A DNA stretch of 64,000 bases from Liriodendron chinense (taxonomy: Eukaryota; Streptophyta; Magnoliopsida; Magnoliales; Magnoliaceae), in assembly GCA_003013855.2 (NCBI GenBank), contig PVNU02000424.1:3782001-3846000 (forward strand), in the 5' to 3' direction. Shown here one piece after another: positions 29,422 to 43,659 of the stretch. Made by a program: the position numbers and the translations under genes. The notes below the pieces were generated by a model that worked only from the letters and a program-made list of their open reading frames with translations, searched no databases and was not told where the DNA came from. Positions within the stretch are counted from its first letter, which is position 1, and the number at the start of each line of letters is the position of its first letter.

Positions 29422-30513
29422 TTGTGTTGGCCATCTATACATTCCCTTTTGCATGACTGGTGATGATGCATTTTTTTGTATTTTTTGAAAAGATGAATGA
29501 TATATGTAAAAGAAATATGATACATTTAATGGAAAAAGAAGAAAACTTTTGAAAATCTATTGTGCCATGAGTTGTCTTGTGAGAGTGTCTAGATTTTGTG
29601 TCAGGGCATAGGAATCAGAACTGAGGCTCGGCCAATGCTTTGACTGATGTCTTGAGATTGGCTTGTGAGATCCCTTTGGTTCCTTAAAGGTGTAGGCAAT
29701 GGATACTGTTACTTCCTGAGATTGTCAGAGTTTGTGGAGTTCTTTGTTCCCGACTGTACTTCTTCCTGTTCTTGAACTGTGACCGCTTGAACTGATCTGG
29801 ACCGTCTGATTTCTTAGTACCTGCACTTTTAATTTTTCTTTTTCTTATTTGAGCCATTTTTTTTGCCTGCAGCACTCTTTCAAGTTTTCACTACAGCCGG
29901 CCTTTTCCCGTCATTTTCGCCCGTGGCGCCCTTTCGGGTTTTCACCACGTCCCGGATGTTTGATCTTGCCTGCTCCTTGGCAGCTATGCTGTTTTTACCC
30001 TCGGCGCCCTTTCGAATTTTCACCAACTCCGCTGTATGCCCATTGTTTTTACTTGGAGTGCCCTTTCGGGTTTTCACTCCGCCCTCTTTGTTTAAGCACA
30101 CATTTTCTTTTTCTTCTTTTTTTCTGGATCTTTGGATAACTGCGGCGGCTAGAGGTCGGGAATCCGTCGTTGCCGGCCGATGGCAGTCTCCCAGCCCTTA
30201 TCCTAAGTTACGATGACAGAGCTGTTAATCTTAACTAAAGACCCTTCTGAGATGAATGGATTGATGACTGTGTTTCTTCTTGGGTTGATATTTCTCGGGT
30301 GCCTTACTTTGGCTTACCATTTTCTTTCTCTTTTCTTTTTTTTTGTATTCTTTTTTCTCTCTTTTTTTTGTCTTTTTCTTCTCTCTTTTTTTTTCTTTTG
30401 AATCCCCTTATTTGAAACACTTGTTGGTTGACAGAAATGATTTCTCAGGGGTTTTAGCTTCGACCTCTTGACTTCAGCTCTATTAACGTAACTCTTGATA
30501 AGGTCAGAATGAC
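29422..30513 (-). other. Post-integrase spacer of element B
   Basis: Counterpart of 11462-12593 of A. The four-copy motif is at 29866-30083 (seen here as CGCCCTTTCGGGTTTTCAC). A pyrimidine-rich tract, purine-rich in the sense of B, lies at about 30320-30400. No gene. Confidence 0.7.
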
Positions 30514-33500
30514 TTACCCGTAAAAGATCTTCACTTTGTCGGCGTTGATTGGCTCAGGAAGATCCACCCCTCTCATGCTGGTGAGTCTGAGGGCGCCTCC
30601 GGAAGTACTTCTCTGATGATCAGCGGCCCGTCCCACGAGGGTTTGAACTTTCCTCTGGGATCGGGAAGGTGCGACGGTAGGATTTTCTTCATGACCATGT
30701 CGCCCACCCTGAAGCTTCTTTTTCGGACTCTCTTAGTTATAAGCCCGAGCGATCCTTTTCTGATAACACTTAGAATGACTTAGCGCACGCATGCGCTTTT
30801 CATCTGCTAGCTATAACTGATCGAATCTGGCCCGTTGCCATTCTCCTTCTTCAATTCCACTTTCTAGTAACACCCGTAGTGATGGTATTTCCACCTCGAC
30901 TGGTAGAACTGCTTCCATTCCGTAAGTAAGCTCAAAAGGAGTAACACCTGTAGCAGACCAGTACAGACGTTCGATAGGCCCAAAGTGCATATGGGAGCAT
31001 ATCTGACCAATCTCGATAGGTCACGACCATCTTCTCGAGTATCCTGACGATTGTCTTGTTTGCGGCTTCTACTCCACCATTCATCTAAGGACGGTAGGGG
31101 CTTGATCGATGACGTTGAATCTTGAATTTGCTGAGGAAGTCATCCATCTTCTTGTTGACGAACGGGGTCCCATTATCTGTGATGATAGCATTGGAGATTC
31201 CATACCGGCATATGATGTTGTTCTTCATGAATTTGATCACCTGGGATGCTGCAATCGTGGTGTAGGAGGCTACTTCTACTCACTTGGTGAAGTAGTCGAC
31301 TGCCACAAGTATATACTCATGACTGTTTGATGCTTTGGGACTAATCTTGCCGATGATGTCGAGTCCCCACATAGAGAAGGGCCAAGGAGTTGTCAGGTTG
31401 TATAATTCTGATGATGGGGCATGGATTTGGTTCGCATGCTCCTGACACTTGAAGCATTTTCTGACGTGTTGGCAGCAGTCTGTCTCCATGGTGAGCCAAT
31501 AGTAGCCAAGTCGCAGAATCTTCTTTGCCATCATGTGCCCGTTCATGTGTGGGCCACAGATTCCTTCATGTACTTCTTTCATGATCTTTGCAGCTTCTCT
31601 TTCATCGACGCATCGAAGGAGAATGTGATTATAGGATCGCTTGTAAAGAACTTCGCCACTGATGGCGAACTGGCCAGCCAAACGTTGGATGGTTCGGCGA
31701 TCTGTTGTTGTTGCTGACTCCGGATATTCCTGGGTTTCGAGATATTGCTTAATGTCGGCATACCAGGGTTTGTTAGGGACAGCTTTGGCTTCTTCTATTT
31801 ACAGGCAGAAAGCAGGTTCATCTTGAATTTCGATTGTGAGCTCTCATTCTGAAGCTCCTTTCGGGATCTCGAGCATTGATGCAAGTGTAGCGAGAGCATC
31901 TGCACACTGATTCTTGGCTCTAGGCATGTATGAGAAGGTGATTTCTTTGAATTCTTTGATCAGGTTTTCGAGATACACATGATATGGTATCAACTTCTCG
32001 TCCTTGGTTTTTCATTCGCCATTGGTCTGATTGATGATAAGCTGTAAGTCTCCAAATACTCGTAGCTTCTTGACACCCAAGATTATGGCTTCCCTTAAGC
32101 CAGCGATGCATGCTTCATATTCTGCCATGTTGTTAGTGCACTCGAATGCTATGCGCCTTGAGATAGGAATAGGGACATCATCTGGAGAGTAGAAGATTGC
32201 TCCAATACCACTCCCTTTAGCATTTGTTGCGCCGTCGAAGAATAACATCCACTCATCTTTCTTCTTCTTTTCTTCACCTTCGATAAGTAAGAGATCTTCA
32301 TCGGGGAAGAATGTCTTGAGCAGCTGATAATCCAGGAGAGAGTGAGCGACAAGATGATTGGCGAGGGCCTGCCCCTTGATTGCCTTTGAGTGACATAGGT
32401 GATGTCGAATTCAGACTGGAGTAGCTGCCATTTAGCTATCCTTCCAGTGAGTGCTGGTTTCTCGAACAGGTACTTGAGCGGATCCATGTGAGCGAGGAGG
32501 AGAATAGGGAATGCAATCATATATTGATGGAGTCGTTGAGTTGCCCAGACTAGGGCGAGGCAAGTCTTCTCGATCGGAGAATACCTGTTCTCGTAGCCGG
32601 TGAATTTTCAGCTCAAGTAGTATATTGCTTGTTCCTTCTTTCCGATCTCGTCGTGCTGGCCGAGGACACAGCCAATGGCTTCTACTGCTACCGAGATATA
32701 TAACAATAGTGGTCGTCCGGGAGTGGGCGGCACTAGAACTGGAGGATCCATGAGATATTTCTTGATGCGATTGAAGGCAACTTGACAATCATCATTCTAT
32801 TCTTTTGGAACGTTCTTCCAGAGGAGCTTGAATATGGGCTCATAGATAGGTGTGAGCTGTGCGATGAAGTGACTGATGTATTGAATTCTGCCGAGGAAGC
32901 CACGAATTTCTTTCTCTGTTCTAGGTGGGGGCATCTCGATAATTGCTCTGGTTTTGGTCTCGTTGACCCTGATGCCATCCTCGCTTACCATAAAGCCGAG
33001 GAGCTTACCTCTCATTGCACCGAAGACACATTTCTGAGGGTTGAGATGGAGCTTGTACTTTTCTAATCTGTTGAATAATTTCTTCAGATCGTCAAAGTGT
33101 CTTTCGACCATGCGAGATTTGACAATCATATCGTCCACATATACTTTAAGCTCTTTGTTCATCATGTCATGGAATAATGATGTCATTGCTCAGCTGATAT
33201 GTTTCCTGCGTTCTTCAGACCAAACGGCATTACCCTGTAACAGAAGGTTCCCCAGGGAGTGATAAACTGATGTCTTCTCGCGATCTTCAACGGCCATCTT
33301 GATCTGATTATAACCTGAGAACCCATCCATGAATGAGAAGACCTTGTACCCAGCAGTATTGTCAACCAGAGTGTCGATGTGTGGTAAAGGGAAGTCATCT
33401 TTAGGACTGGCTTTGTTGAGATCTCGGAAGTCGATGTACATTCGAACCTTGCCATCCTTCTTCGGTACTGGTACGATATTGGCGAGCCATTCAGGGTAGT

Positions 33501-36500
33501 TGGAGACTACCAAAAATCTCGCATTGTACTGCTTGATGACTTCATCTTGGACTTTCAGAGTCCATTCTGGCTTCATTCTTCGAAGTTTCTGCTTCAATGG
33601 CTTCATATCCACCTTTGTTGGCAAATGGTGTACAACGAGCTCTTCATCGAGCCCTGGCATGTCTTCATATGAGAACGCGAAGTTGGACAATCTTGGAGCT
33701 AGGAACTCTATCATTCTCTGCTTCATCTCTGGTGGTAATGATTTTTCGATGCGTACTTCCCTAGGGATCTCAGGAGTCCCCAAGTTTACTATCTCGAAAT
33801 CATCAGCTACAACATTGGCTTTAGATTCAAACTTTTTGAGGAGATCCTCTAGTTCGGGAGCCGGATCATCATCTTCCTCATCCCGAGCTTCGTCCAAACC
33901 CATGAGCTCAAAGTCTAATTCGATGTCAAAGTCGTATGATTCGACTTCAAACTCATGTGACTCTTTAGACGAACTTGGTACACTATTAAATGCAGGAAAA
34001 GAAATGTTTTTTTGTTTTTGAGAATTTTCTGAAATTGAGATGCTAGATTTTTTTTGCTTTTGAAAGTTTTTGATTTTTTTGGATTTTTGAAATTCACGGG
34101 ACTTTCAACCAGCGGGCATTGCAGACCATGATTGATCCCAACTTGTCCCAAAGTTCTGCTCGCTGCTTAAACAGGCTTTTTTTTTTTGGAAGCCAGAGCC
34201 CTCAGATGACTCTCTAGTTGATTCAAAGTTAGGGGAACAGATGACCACTCAGGACCCCACACTTCCTCCCCTGAAGAGGTGGGGGTTGATGATTTGGGCA
34301 AAGAGTCATGGTCTGGCCCAATGACCATGATTTCTTGCTGGTTGGGTTCGAGATCTGAGTCGTACTCAGTCCCTCCCGGATCACTTACCTCGCATTGCAA
34401 TTCGTCTGGTTCCACAGCGAGATACAAGTTCGGGATCTGGACATCGGACCAATCCAGGGCTGGCCATTTCCCTTTCTTGGTCCAATGGATGGGCTGCTTT
34501 TGCCGCTGGCTGATGATTGATGATGTTGATTCTGTAGAGATGGGTGGGTTATGCCCCTTGCTGATTGATGCTGAGATGGGCAAGTTGTGCCCTTGTTGGC
34601 TGGAATTGAAGTGGGCAGGTTGTGCCCCTGGTTGACTAGAATTGAAGTGGGCAGGTTGTGCCCCTGGTTGGGAGCAGGTGTCAGAATATCCTGGTCCTGA
34701 AGCTGTTGTATTTGATTTTCTTCTTCATCTTCATCCCTTTCTTCGTCCGGAAGCTTAGACGGTTCGAGAATCCGGTCCCATCGAATGGGGGGCCACATGG
34801 CCCAAGCTAGGCTCATTGGGAGGCCTTTGTGTAATGCAGTCGGTTGATTCCTTCTTGGATCTTTGCAAGGTTCTCCTGGCTTGATGAATGGAATGGGAGA
34901 GTAACGGAATTTCTTCTTTCTTTTGTCCAGTGAAGATTGCCCTGTACCCAAGTCCCAATTTGCGTTGATTATATACCAGCGGCATCTTCCTAGACTTGAA
35001 ATGATTCTTCATACAATACTTGAGGCTCAGACGTTCTGCTGGTGAAAAGACATGGTCCACCCTTATCGGCTCCGGATTGGCGATAGCATTCACAGTCTCG
35101 AACTCGAAACTATGAAACGGGACGTCTTCTTCGGAGTGCTGGATATTGATGACAGGGACGTCTGGTTCAATGGCAGCGGCATTGGAAGGGATGATGAGCT
35201 CCTTCTTTGCATGGATAGAGATCACTTGATTTCCACAGATGTATTTCACCCGTTAATGCAGGGTTGATGCCACAGCTCCAACCTTGTGCAGCCAAGGCCG
35301 TCCGAGCAATATCTTGAAAGAGGCTGATATATCTAGGATTTGGAATGTGATAGTGGAGATTTCTGGACCTATCTGTACCTCTATGTCGACTTCCCCTTCC
35401 ACTGATCGGCTGGTGTTGTCGAACACTCTGACGCATATGGTGCTGGGTCAAAATGAAGAGGGACTGATTCCCAGACAATTTGCAGTCTTGAGTGGGCAGA
35501 CATTTAAGCTTGAGCCGTTATCGATAAGGACCAGTGGGACACAGAGGTCCTTGTATCGTAAGGCTATGTTAAGGGATCTCCCATGATCGCGTCCTTCTGG
35601 TAGCAACTCATTGTCAGTGAAGGTGATGGCGCGCGGAGCCAAGAGTTGTCCGATCATCAATGCTATCATTTCAGGTGCTGTGTCGGAGGAGACATGAGCA
35701 TCGCTTAGGTTTTGGCGAACACTTCTCTATGTATACGTGATGTGCAGAGTAATTCCCATACTGAGATTTGAGCAGGGATTGACTTGAGCTGAGTTGCTAC
35801 ATTGTATGCGGCTTCATTTTTTATTACCGAGACCCGAGAGAGCGCCTCTGGGATCTCCTCTGTTCTGATTATCTCTTCGGATGCAACGCCCATTGGGATT
35901 CATGCTTCCTACTTCCGCACATTCTGGATAATGCCATGAGACCTCTTTATAATTTTCCTCTCCTTTGCCTTCTAGAACCACTGGTTCTTTCGACGGTGTT
36001 GGTGTGGGTATCAGATCTTCCTCGTATGGAGCTTTTGCCTTGAGGACTACATTGTTGCCCGTGCTGAAGGAGTAATATCGAGGCTTGTCTCCATAGATCA
36101 CATAAGGTTGCGGTCCTGATCTAACTGTTCCTGGAGCGGGAGGCTCCCATGGAATGAATACTAGTCCTCTTGATATGGTAGGGGGTTTCTCTGTTCTTCC
36201 CAGCCGTCGTAGTGTGATTGACACGCCTCCGGGATTTGCCCCTTGAAGTGTGACTGGCCCGACTGGAGGAGCTCCTTTCAAGACAATGGGTTCTTGCTGC
36301 CGATGAGTATGATCCATCCATTATGGATTGTATTGTTCCTGTGCTGAAATTGCCCCTTGTAAGATGGCAGGTTCGTATGTGGGCTCGATGTATGACTGTG
36401 CTCCTTCCAGGACGACCCGCTCCCAACATGAATGGCTGTAAGATGTCCCTTGAACAACTGGTACATCATACCGAGGCACTCCTTCGAGTACTAATGGCTC

Positions 36501-38841
36501 AGAGACTGAAGGAGGAAAGGGGTTGGCCCCTTGCAAGACCGGAGGGAAACTTGTTGGCCCATAAGTGTAAGCATGAATGGACTAGATAGGGGAGAAGAAG
36601 CGATCGAGACGCTCTCCCTCTTCTATGCTGTTGATGGCAAGGCCACGAGATGAACTAGGGTCCGTCGAATGCTGAGGCAAAGGATTCTGAAGGATATTGG
36701 TAGAAGCTGTTGGAGGAGTTCCGGGGACCGAGATGAAGATTTTGCGGTCGTCAATCAAATCTTATATGGCATTCCTCAAAGTAAAGCATCGATCAGTGGT
36801 GTGGCCACGCCCTTTATGGTAGGCACAATACTCATTTTCTCGGTAGGTTGGAGGGCCTGGGTGTCATCAGAGTGAGTAACTGCTTCTGTACCAGCATAGC
36901 CATGACTTGACTAAGTGGTTGAGTGAGTGGAGTGAATTTCCTGAGCTCACTGTAATTCTGCCTATTTTGGTATGAGTATTGGCCGTTCCCTCTGGACTGC
37001 TGCTGTTGTCGAGGTGGTTGTGGCTATGGTTGAGGATTCGGTTGCGGCTGATGCCGCTGAGGTTGGTGCTGAACCTGATTCTGCTGATACTATTGACGTC
37101 CCTGTGGGGGAGCATATTGATTACCCTGAGTAATGGTGCTGATGTTGTTTACCTCTGTCGGGAGAGGAGAAGAATCGCTGCGGTTTCCGTTCCCATATCC
37201 GATGGGTCTTCCCTCCACTATGTTCCTCTTGACTGGAGTGGCTTGATGAGGCCATGGAGAGATTGTCCCGGAGCGGATTCCTGCTTCGACTTGTTCTCCA
37301 GCACGGATCAACTGTGAGAAATTCGCATATGGATGCGAGATGAGATATCCAGATATGCCAGGATATGTTGAATAAGCAATCATGGAAATTTGTTCTTCAT
37401 CGTCAATAGGTGTCCGCATTCTGGCTGCCATAGCTCACCAACGTCCCACATAAGCTGATAGTGTTTCATCACTCATTTTGCCTGAGAGCCGCGAGGTCGG
37501 CCCTTCTAGGTGCCATATTGAGATTGTCCGCGAATCTGTCAACGAAAGCCTGGGAAAGTTGTTCCTAGGTCTTGATGCGGTGGCAGTCCAATGAGGTGTA
37601 CCAATCTAGGGCATCGCCCTTCAGAGATTTTTGGAATAAACGATGAGGGCCCCTTCATTTCCTGAGAATGCACTCAACTCTCCACAGAAGGCCTTGAGAT
37701 GTGATGTGGGACAACCGTTGCCATCGTATCTTTTGAATTTTGGTACCTCAAAGTTTTGAGGTACTTGAGCATCTAGGAAAGGACACAAGTCTCTGAACTT
37801 GGTCGAAGGTAGATCGATTCCTTGTTGTCGCTGAAGTTGATTTTGCAAGATCTGGAACTGCTCCCGCAACTCGTCCTGTCCTGAGTAATCTGTTCGAGCG
37901 ATTGGTGCCTCTTGGAGTAAGGCACGTTCTTCTTCGGCATAGTGGTCGATGTCTTCGACCCTATGGGCTTGCTGAAAAGCAACCGCGGGTTGCTGAAATT
38001 GATTTGATGACTGAACTGGATTCTGATGAACTTGTGCTTGAAAGGATTGTAACTGAACTAGAGATTGTACTGAAGGTTAAACTGGAACTTGCTGGAAATT
38101 AACTGGAGATTGCTGAATTGAAGATTGCTGGAAATTAACTGGAGTTTGCTGAATTGAAGATTGCTGAAAATTAACTGGAATCCTATCGGTGGGGATGTGC
38201 TAGAATTGAAAAGTGCTCCTGTTTGTAGGAAGCTGAGATGCTGGGAAGTAACCCCCTTGTTGGGTATTCGCCACTGTCCGCTGATTGATGTGGGCTTGAC
38301 ACCGACCCCCATTGTGGGCATTCGCCAGTGCTTGTCCCTGTTGCTGGAAATTGAATTGAAATCCATCAGCGGGGATGTTCTGAAATTGGAAAGGGGTCCC
38401 ATCGGTGGGGACATGCTGAGATCTACTGAGATTGTTATTTGCCTGATTGACTGGAAGCTGTCTGGAAGTTCCTGCGACAAGAGTGCTCTGAGGCGACCTT
38501 GTCGTCGCGGGAAGGTACTGAGGGGGATGCCCATAGCGAAGGGCTGAGACAGCTGCCGTCAGTAGTCTTGGGCAGACTCCGATGGTTGTGCTTGATTTGA
38601 ACTGGAGGCCGGAAGGACCTGGCATGGTTGCTGAGATTGCTGAACTGGGCCAACCTGGTTGTTGGCTGCCGCGGTAGCTTGTGCTTGCATGAATTGCAAG
38701 AGCATTTCTTACATTGCTCTCATTCCTTGCGCCAATTCTTGCATGATTGGCGTATTCTCAATTGGCTGTTGCGCTGGAGGTTGTGCTTCAGGTCATTTCA
38801 AGCGCGGGGAAGAGGTGAGTTTCCTCTTCATGGTCGGACAT
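30514..38841 (-). pseudogene. gag-pro-pol of element B, decayed
   Basis: From ATG 38841 (MSDHEEE) to TAA at 30514. An extra base after codon 18 shifts gag near 38785. The capsid region, zinc-knuckle region and protease (DNGSS near 35520) are readable in pieces. RT keeps YVDD near 33140. RNase H keeps FFDGA near 32240. Integrase keeps TDNGTPF and a GGVEAA block but has stops, for example where A reads TKWVEA (near 31275). At the place of the TAA stop of A in gag, B has GAA. Several frameshifts divide the frame, so no full polyprotein is possible. Confidence 0.9.
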
Positions 38842-39088
38842 GGCTTACTGAGCCCGAGTGCAGGATTATGCTGCGGAAAGGAAGTTATCTTCAAACACGT
38901 TGAGCCCGAGGAGGCGCAATGGTGAGGACTATACTCTAGTCTTTTTTGGGTTTTGGGATTTCTTTTTCTTTTTTTTTTTCGTTTTGGGTAGAATGCTATG
39001 CAGATGAGATTATATGAGGACTAATGACTTTCAAGTATAGGGATGATTCTGTTTTTCAAGTTGGATCGCGATTAGTGGGACTAGTAAT
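38842..39088 (-). other. 5' leader of element B
   Basis: Counterpart of 2837-3105 in A, with T-rich runs near 38940-38985. No gene. Confidence 0.6.
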
Positions 39089-39106
39089 TCCCCAGTGGAG
39101 TCGCCA
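39089..39106 (-). promoter_or_regulatory. Primer binding site of element B
   Basis: The minus strand reads the same 18 bases as the PBS of A (TGGCGACTCCACTGGGGA), three bases inside the LTR end. Confidence 0.85.
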
Positions 39107-39109
39107 TTC

Positions 39110-40446
39110 TGTGGACCCTCGCCTGTTCCGCGCTCTCGTACATTCTCCTTTCCCTTCCGGAAAAGAAGAAGAGGTGCGTGCGTGTGAATCGTTGCTTGTG
39201 TCACTGGCTTGCCTCGTTCTCGAGGGCTTTGTTCGGTTGTCGTGTTAAGCTGGATTTGTTTAGATGAGTTTATATAAGACCAGAGTCGCCACTAGCCAGT
39301 TACTTCAAATCTACAGTCGGCTAGACTCCTTAGAAACGTTAGAGAAGGGAATCCGAAGATTGTTTCCTCTAAAATGACTCCTTTTGATCTGCGGCCAGAG
39401 ATTCGAGGTAAGGGATCACGGTTACAGGGTGGGAAGAGGTTAAGCACCCCACACACTGCCCGTACCAAAGTACGGTCTCTACTTCACAGAATCAAACTAA
39501 TACTTGAAAGTCTAATTTAATCCTCGTACATTCTCATGGATGACATGATGCCTGAATGCAGATCTGAACAGTAAGAGTTTCTGATGGGCAGGTTTCCATT
39601 AACAAGCAAGCCCAGAGCATACGCTCGAACTGACATGTGCTTTATGTGAGATGCATGCTGTGTGTTTGAATAATCAAAGTGCTTGTAGTGAAGCAGGGGG
39701 GTTGGAAGAAAAGTAAATGTTGCACGTATGCTAGATGCGAATGAGATAATGCTGGTAAAGAACAGCTAGATGGACGGAGGTGTCGCAAGGGTTGGCTTCG
39801 AGTGGCTGGATTAAGACTTGGATGGCTTGGGAGACTTGGACCAGTGGTCAGGACTGGGCTGGACCAGGGCTAGGCTCTCCTCACTCGGGCTCTCCTTGGT
39901 GGAAAAATGGGCTAAAAGGGATGGAGGTGGACTCAGAGCTCTCAGACTGAAGAGAGGGGAAGTGGATGTCGAAAGTGAAGGGGAGAGGGGGTATTATATA
40001 GCAGCGGGCAGTGGCAGCTTGGGTAAATAAGTTTGGGCGGCACCTAGGGGGCCGCCCGTACGGACGTTCTCGGGATTCAGTGGGCAGTACTGACATGCTC
40101 CGGGGCTGCTGCTTGGAACTCGGTGAGTTGACTGGGTTTGGGAAATGGGTTGACACGGTGAGTTAACTCGATGGATTGACTCAGGCGGGTTGACTCGGTG
40201 ATTTGACTCAGCGGGTTAACTCGCCGAGTTTGACCTTTTTTGGGATTTTTTGACTAGTTTTTCTTATGGGGGGTTTTTCAGGCTGATGTTTAGGGGTGGG
40301 TTGACTGGGTTCAGGCTTGAGCTAGGCTATGGATTGGGGCTTACAAGGGTGAGTTAGGCCGAGTTTGCACATGGGATTTGGGGGTATGGTCCTCCATTCA
40401 TCCAGCTACCTCTACCAACACTGTAGCCGAAGGTGGGGTGTCTACA
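39110..40446 (-). repeat. 5' LTR of element B
   Basis: On the minus strand it starts TGTAGACACCCCACC at 40446 and ends GGGTCCACA at 39110. It is 1337 bp, shorter than the LTRs of A because it has a single copy of the 142-bp unit and fewer U3 short repeats. It has the GC-rich inverted repeat (40035-40057) and a TATATAAT box (40001-39994). Its flank is GTAAC at 40447; the matching duplication would be left of the window. Confidence 0.9.
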
Positions 40447-41156
40447 GTAACATTGGTGACAAGCCATGTTACTGTCGGTTTGAAATTCGCTAGCTGGATG
40501 TGCATACATACATACATGTAAACAAGATTAAGTTGGAAAGTATGGATTGAATGTTGTAATTTGTTGGTATTTGCGATATGGGTGAAATGCTACATTTGAT
40601 GGTCTTGAATGTCATTTCTTTTGAAATTCTATAAATTACTTAATTTGCAATACATTATCTTTAGTTGATCTGTACTTAATTACTATTATGCCTAGTAATC
40701 TTGGAGGGTTTTTACCTCACTATGATAGAGTTTTAACATTGTCGAACTATATCAGGTAGTTCACATGACGCTGGATGGGAGCTGGTTAGGATCATACAAC
40801 TCTAATGTAATTTAGATTCATTTGTTTTTATTTTCTTTCAATTAATGTAAAATTTGAGACATTTGGTTTATGAAAGCCCTATGGGAGCCACTTATACAGT
40901 TTACTGTATGTTGGACATTGCATATCTTTATCTGCTTCCATTGTAATTTAAATGAAAAAAAATTACACTCTAAAGTGGACCATCTTTGAATGTTCACACT
41001 CGATTTTCAGAACACGAACTCAATTATCGAGTAATGAAAACCGAGGCATTACAACTAACTACGAGTAAAAATACAAAAATCATAAAAAGGGAATAGAGTG
41101 TGTATGTCCTTAAACTCACAGATTTGATGCTTAATCCAAAATTCTGGGAGAAAAAC
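40447..41156. other. Intergenic DNA, nothing recognised
   Basis: AT-rich, with no long ORF and no repeat structure seen. Confidence 0.6.
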
Positions 41157-41159
41157 TAA

Positions 41160-41720
41160 GGGGGTGTTTGGGGCATAGCATTGGATAGGATTAGGTGAGA
41201 TGGAATTGCATTTGGTTCCATGCAAATTCCATATGATGTTTGAGGAGTATGGGAGGCTTGGGATTAGGTGGGATGGAATTGCATTTGGTTTCATGCAAAT
41301 TCCATATGATGTTTGAGGAGGATGGGAAGCTTGGGATTAGGTGGGATGGAATTACGCTTGATCCCATGTGGGATTTCCATGGGATTTCTAAATCCCACAC
41401 ACATGGGCTCCACATTGATGCATGTGTTTTATCCATGCCGTCCATCCATATAAGTCCTTTATACATGACATATGGTTATATACATGTTCAAGTGACGGAC
41501 ATCCGTTGTGAATTTGGTCTGTTGATTGCAATTCCATGGTCCACCAAATAGGATTTTGCTTAATCCAATGGTTTTTCCATGGTAAGTATTTGATCCCAAA
41601 CATAGGATTGGATATGAAAATACCATAGGATTACCAGACATGTAATCATTGTGCAATAAATGATGTTAATCCCACCTAATACCATTCCATCCCTTCTAAT
41701 ACCATGCACCAAACAAGACC
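41160..41720. mobile_element. Tourist-like MITE with internal repeats
   Basis: The ends GGGGGTGTTTGGGGCAT and ATGCACCAAACAAGACC are inverted repeats. TAA flanks both sides (41157-41159 and 41721-41723). It is 561 bp. Inside, a ~70-bp unit (TTGGGATTAGGTGGGATGGA, then CATGCAAATTCCATATGATG) is repeated two and a half times at about 41185-41350. No ORF. Confidence 0.8.
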
Positions 41721-41723
41721 TAA

Positions 41724-43655
41724 TATAGAATAGAAATCCCGACGACGACCCGATCCCCCTATCACACGATCACGAGCACATGATCTCTACCACATGTTTA
41801 CACGGACTCCCGATCACATGATCCCACAGTCTTAATCTCCCAAACAACATTCTTCTCCTCTTCGACCAAGGGTAAGAATGGTAAGGATAATGGTGGACGA
41901 TTGAGATTTGGTGATGGTGGGGCATATAAGGGAATATGGAGGCTAGGATGTGTGTGTGTGCGTGTGTGTGTGTGTGTGGGGGGGGGGGTTCTCTAACGCA
42001 TAAAGGGGCTACGGAATGATAATGGGCTACGTTTCTCTCGCTTGGTTTATAAAGAGAAATTGTTTGACATTTAAAATTGGAGAAGTGGATGAAATTGATG
42101 GTGAAGATAAAAATATCCTTTTTGGGGTCCACCCTAAGCTTTCTCACACAATCTAAGTCATAAACCACGCAAAGGTCTGCCTTAACATGCCATCTGAGGT
42201 TAGGAGATCAACGAACGCACGACGATCACTATGACTAATAACTCTAAATGGATTCTCCAGATTACATGCACAATACCTTGAGATAGAACTCACATTTCAA
42301 TGATCTGAAACCATCATGATGACAGCCTTGAAAAATTGATAAAGTATGGTCAGTTTAAGGAACTTTGATGATGTCCACACCCATGACTAAATAAGGTCAC
42401 AATAAGCTTAAATGGTGGCAAACACAATACTATATGCAAGTTTGTTATGAGAGATCCGGATTTGATTTTGGGGATAAATTGCCCACTTTTCAATGAAGTT
42501 AAATTAAGACCATTGATAATTGATCAAAATGGTCTGTACCATAGGTTGAGGTGGCCATGGATTAGATAATGGATCGGTAACTTTTCGAATCTCCTACCGG
42601 TTTGGGAATAAAATGCCAAAGACATGATGGACAACCAACATGTCTCGAATCAAGATTCCAAGAACATAGAGATGTGGGCCATCCTTTGAAACCTAAGATG
42701 CATAAAATTTGGGTACACAACGATGATCCTACACAAAGATGGACAGTCCACAATGAAGATAAGAATCTTCTCCCACTTATCTATGTAACCAATTTGAAGA
42801 GATAGGGTTTTTGAATTAGTACATCGCAATGCATAGGATTTCCATATGTCTCAGCCCACATAGAAGAATCTAATCCGGTAAATCACCCAAGCATATGGAA
42901 AAAGGACATCTACAAGTTGTTTCACCTTGATCGGTGGTCCACATGACCCTACACAACAAATCTTCGATTCAATGGTCTCAAGGACTCATCCAGTGATGAA
43001 AATTCACATGGACAGCTTAAATTCTATGACAAAGGGATGAGGAAAGTCCCACCCATAACTGACACAGAAATTAATATAAATCACAAGGGTTTTCCTTTAT
43101 CATTGGTTTGATGTAAGAATGAGATTTAACGGCTTGATCGAACTTTGATTGGAATTTAAACAGTCACAAACATTCTACTAAGTACATTTTACGATTTCAA
43201 CGAAGTATAACTCAATTAGGTCATTTCAGCGTGCCACGGTGATCAAAATATCAATAAACGGCCACGCTCAAAGGATTTATGATCAAACTTTATGATTGAA
43301 TTCTACATGATTCAGTCTATCATTACATGGTTCATATCTATTCCACAGATGATTAAAAAAATTTTAAATGAACTATTAAGTTTTATGTACATGAAATGTG
43401 GTTTAAAGTTCCAATTTTCTATCCAATTATTCCATCTGAAACGTACGTCAAACACGTTATCAACCTTACATATATCAAATTATTATTGTTTTAATTTCAA
43501 AAAAAAATTTCATCCATATTTTTAATTAGATAAAATACCAAATAAATCATCGAAAAATCATGGATATTACATTAACCATCATCTGACCAGAAATTGTGCC
43601 TCCTTTGATCAGAGAGTTTATCTAATGGGCTGTCAGGATAAGTGCCCATGTTTTA
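41724..43655. other. Intergenic DNA with a TG microsatellite
   Basis: A (TG)n run followed by a G run lies at 41949-41988. The rest is AT-rich without a recognised gene. Confidence 0.55.
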
Positions 43656-43659
43656 TCGT

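Larger units (their letters stand above)
26015..40446 (-). mobile_element. Element B, right part (Tat/Ogre-like retrotransposon, decayed)
   Basis: From right to left it reads 5' LTR (40446-39110), PBS, gag-pol pseudogene (38841-30514), four-copy motif, and antisense aORF2 on the + strand (26804-29421), then the aORF1 region split by element A. Layout and sequence match A throughout, but with many small lesions, so B is older. Host sequence starts at 40447. Confidence 0.95.

Noticed and set aside
29849..30216. Frames across the four-copy motif of B
   Set aside because: They arise from the repeats, which read through in two frames; A shows the same repeats on the opposite strand without a consistent protein.
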